Positions 59,201 through 64,000 of a stretch of 64,000 nucleotides of DNA are shown one piece after another. The stretch's first letter is position 1. The number at the start of each line of letters is the position of its first letter. Made by a program: the position numbers and the translations under genes. Source of the stretch: Taenia hydatigena. Its lineage: Eukaryota > Platyhelminthes > Cestoda > Cyclophyllidea > Taeniidae. The DNA lies in assembly GCA_036345935.2 (NCBI GenBank), contig JADWOT020000005.1, positions 19,136,369 to 19,200,368 on the forward strand. The letters are read 5' to 3'. The notes under the pieces are model-generated. The model ran no database searches. It was given only the letters and a program-made list of their open reading frames with translations, and was not told the DNA's origin.

Positions 59201-62200
59201 ATAGGGACTCCAAACTAGGATCCAGTTCTTCACCGACGTTCTCCAGAAGGACGGGCACTCCGAATTGTACACTGTTCTCCATTCGTCGCATGAAATCACT
59301 GTCATTCAACTTAACCACGGCTATTGCGTTCTCCTTCTCCATATTCTTTATCCACTTGTTCGCTTGACCCTCAGGATCTATCATTAGGGGCCTTAATAAC
59401 GATGAAATACGATATCAGATTTGAGTTAGTGTTTAGTTAAGGGAATAATTTCACCCGTCGGTGACTTGACGACTATTTGGTACTCGACTCTGCCACTACA
59501 CACTGAAGTCGTGCGTGCCGGTTCGAGGCGAAGCAGAGTCTATCAATCATAACTTAGAGCCAAAGGAGGGGAACCTTAATAAAAATGGTAGATCCACTTC
59601 CGAAGTGATTTATTAGTCATAAGTTTCGCTGAATACCAGGTGGATTCCAAAGCGATTGAAAGAACAGCATAAATGCAAGCGCCGAAGCATTAACTATTAA
59701 AACATTTCTAATCTATTATTTGAGTAAAAACAAAGAGCCAACATACCATCGTCGTCCGTTATCCACAATGACACTATTGTCAATGGAAAATGCATCTCGA
59801 GGGAGCCCAAAGATATTCCACGCCTGAATTTTAACCGGATCTCCGAGACAACTGGTGAGTGAGAAGTGCGGACTACAAGTAATTTTCGGCTGACTGTTGC
59901 ACACACCCACCCAATCTTCAATGCAGGCGTCACGGTAAGTTGAAGTGAATGGACCAAGATAGGCAATCACTCCCGCCGAGACCAAAACGTCCCCGGTGAG
60001 ATTGTCGTAGACGTGCTGCAACCGCTCTGCCGCCTGCGACCAACGTTCCTTCTCCCCACCCAATCCACCAATCAGCTTTTTTGCTCGCACCAACTTCAAA
60101 CCGCAGAGTTCCACCTCGTCCTCCAATCGTTTTTTTTCTGCCTGGAAGAGCATAACGTTGCTATGCAATGAAGACATAATGAAGCAACCCACATCCAAGC
60201 CACACATACCTGTGTATTATCTAGATTCTCATGCAACTTAGCAAGTTTGTCTTCAACGGCTTTGAGAGATGCTTGAGTCTCCTTCAGTGCAGCCATATTC
60301 TCTGCCAACTCCTGCTCAGCTGCAGCGAGTTTGACCTTCTTCGGGGCAACAATTTTGGCCACGCGGTCATACTGTTCCATAGCAAGAATCCATTTGCACA
60401 GACCCTCGGCTGCTGAACTTGCACGGGCAACTTTTGCGGGATCGAATTCGGGGTTCGTTATATAGTTGTTCCTGATATTTGTAATAATCTAGATTGAATG
60501 AATGAAAGACGTAAACGCTGAGAAAACAAAACCACATAAAGAAATTTCGTTTGTTGGTTTTCAGCGAAACCTATCTTAAATAAGATTCAGCTCATTTACA
60601 AAAGTATTCATCATGACTGAAGATGAGTGAATTGTTCTTCTCACAGTCTACCAGCAAAACGCACAGGGTATTATTTTTTGGAAATGGCTTGAGGAAATGA
60701 AGTGCCGCTTTCCTTCGCACAAGAGAGAGCGCCCATTGTGGAGGTGAATGAATGGACAGTTTGGGAATAATGATTGAATGAATAAATAAATTTAGCTAGA
60801 TGTCTCTAAGATTTTGCTGTCAAAGAAGTGGCTAAGAAATTGGTTGGGCGATCACTAAAAATCGCGACAATTTTTCAGTAAAATGCAAGACTTCAATGGC
60901 ATCAAAGTTAAAATCACTGCTTGCAATCTCACTACTCAATCTAAATTAGTTCCGTTTTCGGTTCGGTACGACAGGTCCTTACCTGACGTGTCACTTCTCT
61001 GAGTAACTCATGAATAAAGTGAATTATCTTGTTTTAAAATAAGCGTCTTTTTTCCAACCTCACCTGAGCGGGAATGTTATCCTTATCATATTCTTTCAGC
61101 GTCTGCAAGAAGTTCATATCTCCCAAAAGCCTTTTTGAGGGTCCCCAATAATCCAAAATCTTCTTCCCTGTACTGGGATCATTAATGCGATCCGGTTTGA
61201 TATCTCGCATCACGCACACCGCCTCCATGACTAGCTTCACCCCAAAAGGCGGATTAGCCATCGACTTGACAATGGTGATGTCAGCAGGTTTAAGAGTGTC
61301 TAGGGCCGCCAGAGCTGCCTCCATGGCGGGCTGCGCCTCGGCCAGGTCGGCTCGGCACTCCTCCGACAGCGCCTTTGAGGCGTCCGCCTTGGAATTTACC
61401 ACCTCCTCCTCCCGCACCACCCTCTCCCGTTGCTGTTCCGCAGCCGCCGACTCGCGTGCAATCACCACTAGAAGGCGCTCGTTGGCTGCACCCGCCTCCA
61501 CTAGTTGTGGCTGCAGCTCCTCGAGTTTCACCTGCATGTCCGCCACCTGACTTGCACCGAAGGCTAGCTTGTCTAGACCGTTGAGGTACCTGTTTGGAGG
61601 GCAATAATGAGGCATATTACTACTGCTCTTCACCAAAATTTGCATTTAAGATGCTTGCCCAAAAGGTTAGTTTTTTTCCATTTGTCTCATGGTAGTTAAG
61701 TAATAGTTTGTGACATCTCCTTTACAAACCGTTCGAAGTACAGGTGGCTATTGCGTGTCGGTATTTAAAATATTTTGGTGGTTAATTCAGAAGCAGGATT
61801 GCAACGGCCGCTTGACCAACGTCAAAGGCTAGTTTACTCCGAGCAGCTGAGGTATCTGTTTGAAAAGCAGATGGTGGTTTCGACAATTAAGTGGAATTTT
61901 TCTAGCCATCCGAAAACAGTTGAGCCTCCATCATGCTACCACACCTGCAGTTCGGAGGCACACACAAGAACTACTCCTGCAGATAGGGGAACGTGACCAC
62001 ACAATCAGCGTGGAAGTGACACCAGCTCCGGCAACCAGTCCAGACACCCACGCTCATCTCACACATCGCTGCACAACGCGCCTAATCCGGCTGGTAGGAC
62101 TAGCACAATTCCCATTCCCACCTCAATGGCATCAAATAGGTCCTACTAGTAAAGTTATGAAGTGACAATGAGAAGAGCGCTATTCAACCGTAAATCATTG

Positions 62201-64000
62201 AAATATAACATTAAGTAATCCAAGTTCTCTTAAATGCCCAACATACCTCGTTTTGGCCATCATAATCTCATTCTTCTTCTTCGTAATGAGTCGCTCGAAC
62301 GAGGCAATCTGTTCCAAATAGGATGTTGGTGTGACATAAGTTTTCCTTCCGAGTTCTGTGAAAAACTTTTCAGACAGATTTGCTATGGATGTATGAAAGT
62401 GTTTGAAGATCAAAGTAACGCTGTCTCTCAACTGTGCCTCCATTCCCAGCGACTCTAGTGAACGTCGAGCAACTCTTTCCAGCGCGTCTTCTGGCCATGG
62501 CTGTGAAGAATTCCATCAAAATAAAGTAAATCATTTGAATACGACACAGAAGGTTTGGTGTAGGTGTAAGCACTACTCACCGTAAACCAGTCAATGGTGC
62601 AACAGTTGATAAGGGATGGAAACTGACGAAGCCGATTTCGAAAAGCGTTTCCAATGGGTGAAAACGCAATGATGACATGAAGGTTGACTCGACAGCGATT
62701 GACAAAGTTAGTGAAGAGCGCTAGTGGGGACATATCTTGCGTGACTCTAGAGCCACCTCCGCCAGGAGTGGCGGCATTTTTGCGATTTTCCACCTCTATA
62801 GCCGCCTGCACGAGTTCAGTGACTTCAGCACGCTCCTCTGAAGTAAAGATATTCGGTACCTCACCAGAGTTGAGAAGGTTGTCAACGTCTTCGAGAAAGA
62901 TCTCATCCTTGATCTGCATGTCAGTCATCAAGAAGACTGTCTTCATTCCACGTCCACCGGCATTTTTAAGACAGGACTGGAATGTAAAAAGCATGCACAT
63001 TAACTGTGAACCTCAATCCATCTTGCTACACATCTAAATGGGTAGGATATGTCATCATGAAGGTCAAGTAGCGGTTAGAGTAATTTTGAGGGTGGAATTC
63101 AAAAAATGTTCCCTCCTTTTAATTTAAAGGTAGTAGATTGCCTTGCAATCTAATTGGACTCAGTCTTGATAGTCTATCGCATAGGTATGCTAGTTAACCT
63201 TTGAGATACACTTAAAGTTCTTCAATTGCCACAAAACTGATTGTTTAAATGTGCTTAATATTTGTTACGAAAAATATGCCATATAAGAGTTATAAATACA
63301 AAGCCTACAATAGATCTCAAAATAGAGAGAATAAAAGGAGAACCTCACTTTGACATCTTCGCGCCACTCTTGAAGACCATAGTCCTTTGTGACCTCCGGT
63401 TGGAATGTGACGTAACCTGCCATGGCGGACGCCAGACGAGACAATGACTGCCTGCCAGAACCACCTACTCCAATTAGCAGCGCGTTTCCAGAAGGCACTC
63501 GTAGAACACGACAGATTCGTGCCAGATGCTCTAGCACGTATCTGGAACCCAACAGAATTCCTCAGGTAATGCTCCAAAAATATTTGGACAGACGCACAGC
63601 ACCAGTCGAACCTCCAACTAACCTGAAAATAACGAGATTCATTTTTGTCTTGTGGGTGGCATTATAGTCTGCAAGACATTGCTCCACAATGGGATACATT
63701 CTGTTAATATCCGTCACCTCCTCATAATTCCTCTCTTCGGGCAGTGAATCAATATCCATAAAGTCACCAAATATTAGACTTCTGAGGGTCTCTTCGGTGA
63801 CCTAGATAGGACAGTTCTACAAACTAATGTGCGAATCAACCAACCTCGTCTTTGATATTAGCAAGAAGGTGCGAGAACACCATGTTTACTTTGTCCTTGA
63901 AAGATGTATCGATTGTGTTCTTAATAAAGCTTTAGAATAAAAAAGAGCAAATTTAAGTTGCTTCTGCATATCAGAATTATTCCTCTCTTGAAAACAATGT
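47207..64000 (-). CDS. Axonemal dynein heavy chain, DNAH7/12/3 type, C-terminal half
   Basis: Partial; the gene continues past 64000. Exons, 5' to 3': 63929-63845, 63801-63623, 63541-63349, 62976-62581, 62500-62247, 61589-61064, 60488-60210, 60141-59747, 59391-59177, 58368-58176, 57442-57250, 57103-56931, then 56801-56661 or 55992-55852, 54825-54522, 53172-52768, 52533-52393, 52183-52022, 51804-51595, 51460-51153, 50927-50723, 50504-50275, 47486-47207. Phases close over about 1,820 codons. AAA4 has P-loop GVGGSGRQS. The stalk and microtubule-binding tip ([30 protein letters not shown]) are in the 526-nt exon and its neighbour. AAA5, AAA6 ([27 protein letters not shown]) and the C-terminal cap ([32 protein letters not shown]) follow. 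This is a force-generating subunit of single-headed inner arms in cilia and sperm tails. The subtype is set by the cap sequence from memory; orthology within DNAH3/7/12 is open. Confidence 0.95.
55852..55992 (-). CDS. Dynein alternative exon, downstream copy (13b)
   Basis: A 141-nt exon between a CACAG acceptor and an AT|GTGAGA donor. It encodes 47 residues starting [13 protein letters not shown] and containing [16 protein letters not shown]. Start and end phases equal those of the copy at 56661-56801, and either copy joins in frame to the exon at 57103-56931 on one side and 54825-54522 on the other. It covers the start of AAA6, where family members have NKS...EKRI...YSLY..VCRSLFEKHKL. It is closer to that consensus than the upstream copy at several positions. 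Confidence 0.88.
56661..56801 (-). CDS. Dynein alternative exon, upstream copy (13a)
   Basis: A 141-nt exon after a TTCAG acceptor, ending TT|GTAAGT. It encodes 47 residues starting [13 protein letters not shown] and containing [16 protein letters not shown]. By my count 26 of 47 residues equal those of copy 13b and most others are conservative, while silent sites differ freely. Selection has therefore kept both, which argues against a recent duplication or a dead copy. Confidence 0.88.

Noticed and set aside
61185..61584. Long open frames on both strands over the dynein stalk exon
   Set aside because: They are shadows created by GC-rich alanine/glutamate codons; only one minus-strand frame carries stalk and tip motifs.
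1..64000. CRISPR arrays, bacterial operons, rRNA and tRNA genes
   Set aside because: No spaced direct repeats, no ribosome-binding-site-led gene strings, and no cloverleaf or rRNA core sequence was recognised; gene structure is eukaryotic throughout.

Overview
This is a eukaryotic nuclear window. Its genes are cut by many short GT-AG introns and separated by AT-rich spacers with microsatellites and repeats. Cysteine-knot secreted peptides whose cysteine spacing resembles the flatworm UPF0506 group, very short introns (28-45 nt) in several genes, and an animal gene set (CDK10, RPL27, SCAP, SPG21, an axonemal dynein) suggest a parasitic flatworm, perhaps a tapeworm. That placement is inference and I cannot name a genus.

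Left part (1-23 kb): two knottin-type secreted peptide genes (135-322 minus, partial, with two knots; 2963-4391 plus, one knot); a 12-exon CDK10 kinase (7408-9285 plus) facing ribosomal protein L27 (9774-10274 minus); a repeat-rich zone (10.9-15.1 kb) with nested and inverted copies of a ~180-bp element and Ty3/gypsy remnants; two spliced genes I do not recognise (15954-18006 and 19082-20374, plus); and a CATIP-like gene (about 21540-23164 plus) ending in an RIIa-like helical domain.

Right part (25-64 kb): a 17-exon SCAP gene (25092-42670 minus, 1408 aa) with the sterol-sensing domain and COPII sorting motif intact; maspardin/SPG21 (42700-46390 plus), whose start codon lies only 29 bp from the SCAP start in a head-to-head arrangement; and the C-terminal half of a DNAH7/12/3-type axonemal dynein heavy chain (47207 to beyond 64000, minus). 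The dynein carries two tandem copies of one 141-nt exon with identical phases, which looks like a mutually exclusive pair.

The genes do not form one pathway. CATIP and the dynein belong to cilia and sperm tails, SCAP to ER-Golgi sterol sensing, SPG21 to endosomes, CDK10 and RPL27 to housekeeping. For the modelled genes I checked that exon phases close into one open frame. Exon positions were derived by hand from splice motifs and remembered family conservation, not from transcripts or searches.
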